Below are positions 27,636 through 27,815 of a stretch of 27,815 bases of DNA, piece by piece. Each line of letters begins with the position of its first letter. Within the stretch, counting starts at the first letter, position 1. The stretch is from a virus: positions 1-27,815 of IMG/VR virus record IMGVR_UViG_3300024301_001681; one strand, written 5' to 3'. Made by a program: the position numbers and the translations under genes. The notes under the pieces were generated by a model. The model ran no database searches and was not told where the DNA came from. It worked only from the letters and a program-made list of their open reading frames with translations.

Positions 27636-27815
27636 ATGGAACCGTTTGAAGTATATCGTTTATATTTGGCACTCAAACTTCACTTCACTACAAAAGAGTA
27701 TGACATAACAAAAACTAAGGGAGCAGTAAGAGCAAGCGAAAAGGCTTTCTTAAAAAGAAAAGACCTTTTATCTATTCGTAAGATTGCTAGAGACTATACA
27801 AGAAAAGAAGCAATA
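27636..27815 (+). CDS. 59: T4 gp59-like helicase loader (5' part only)
   Basis: An open frame of 60 codons from ATG 27636 to the right edge. The start, MEPFEVYRLYLALKLHFTT, followed by YDITKTKGAVRASEKAF, matches the N-terminal DNA-binding domain of the gp59 family, which loads the gp41 helicase onto gp32-coated single-stranded DNA at forks. Earlier ATG codons at 27623 and 27628 open frames that stop at once. Adjacency to the gp33-like gene is the T4 arrangement. The C-terminal domain is beyond the window. Confidence 0.82.
   Translation, partial: MEPFEVYRLYLALKLHFTTKEYDITKTKGAVRASEKAFLKRKDLLSIRKIARDYTRKEAI

Overview
This window looks like part of the genome of a T4-like marine myovirus, probably one infecting an alphaproteobacterium such as SAR11 (Pelagibacter). 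The DNA is AT-rich and tightly packed, with most neighbouring genes overlapping by ATGA or TAATG junctions. The T4-type markers are a gp33-like late-transcription co-activator next to a gp59-like helicase loader at the right end, a PhoH-like ATPase, a RecB/Cas4-type exonuclease and a dCMP deaminase. Promoters of two classes are visible: host-type TTGACA-N17-TATAAT sites and T4-late-type TATAAATA sites. A circularly permuted (two-piece) tmRNA gene at 25621-25895 points to an alphaproteobacterial host; the exact host is an inference.

Layout. (1) 1-3126, rightward: the end of an unidentified gene, two unknown proteins, a possible nuclease, an acidic protein, a small winged-helix protein between a consensus promoter and a strong terminator, then dCMP deaminase and a nucleotidyltransferase-cupin fusion. 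(2) 3123-7448, leftward: four genes, including two secreted proteins (one Asn-rich, one with a NIDO-like domain and Cys repeats), a membrane-anchored coiled coil and a conserved unknown. (3) 7556-15224, rightward: a conserved phage protein, then an operon of fatty acid desaturase, 2-oxoglutarate oxygenase, GNAT, methyltransferase, twitch-type radical SAM protein, sugar epimerase, glycosyltransferase-like protein and SGNH hydrolase. (4) 15193-18292, leftward: compact DegT aminotransferase, amidinotransferase, a second 2OG oxygenase and a second glycosyltransferase-like protein. (5) 18321-22754, rightward: nucleotide-sugar dehydrogenase, two tandem SGNH paralogues, a 37-residue basic peptide and a NodU/CmcH-type carbamoyltransferase. 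(6) 22770-27815, rightward: unknown, PhoH, exonuclease, radical SAM/SPASM protein, tmRNA, SleB-type lysin, a second epimerase, gp33 and the start of gp59.

Blocks 3-5 read as one tailoring cassette of roughly 15 kb. It makes or remodels a nucleotide-linked sugar (epimerases, dehydrogenase, aminotransferase), may add guanidino, carbamoyl, methyl, acyl and hydroxyl groups, and may act on lipid through the desaturase. The likely product is a modified surface glycan or glycolipid of the infected cell, or a virion decoration; the sequence does not say which. The pairing of a DegT aminotransferase with an amidinotransferase, with a carbamoyltransferase nearby, resembles aminoglycoside-type guanidino-sugar chemistry and is the most distinctive metabolic signal. 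The phage-borne permuted tmRNA is the most distinctive RNA signal. No stretch longer than 300 bases lacks a gene except the tmRNA region at 25588-25917.
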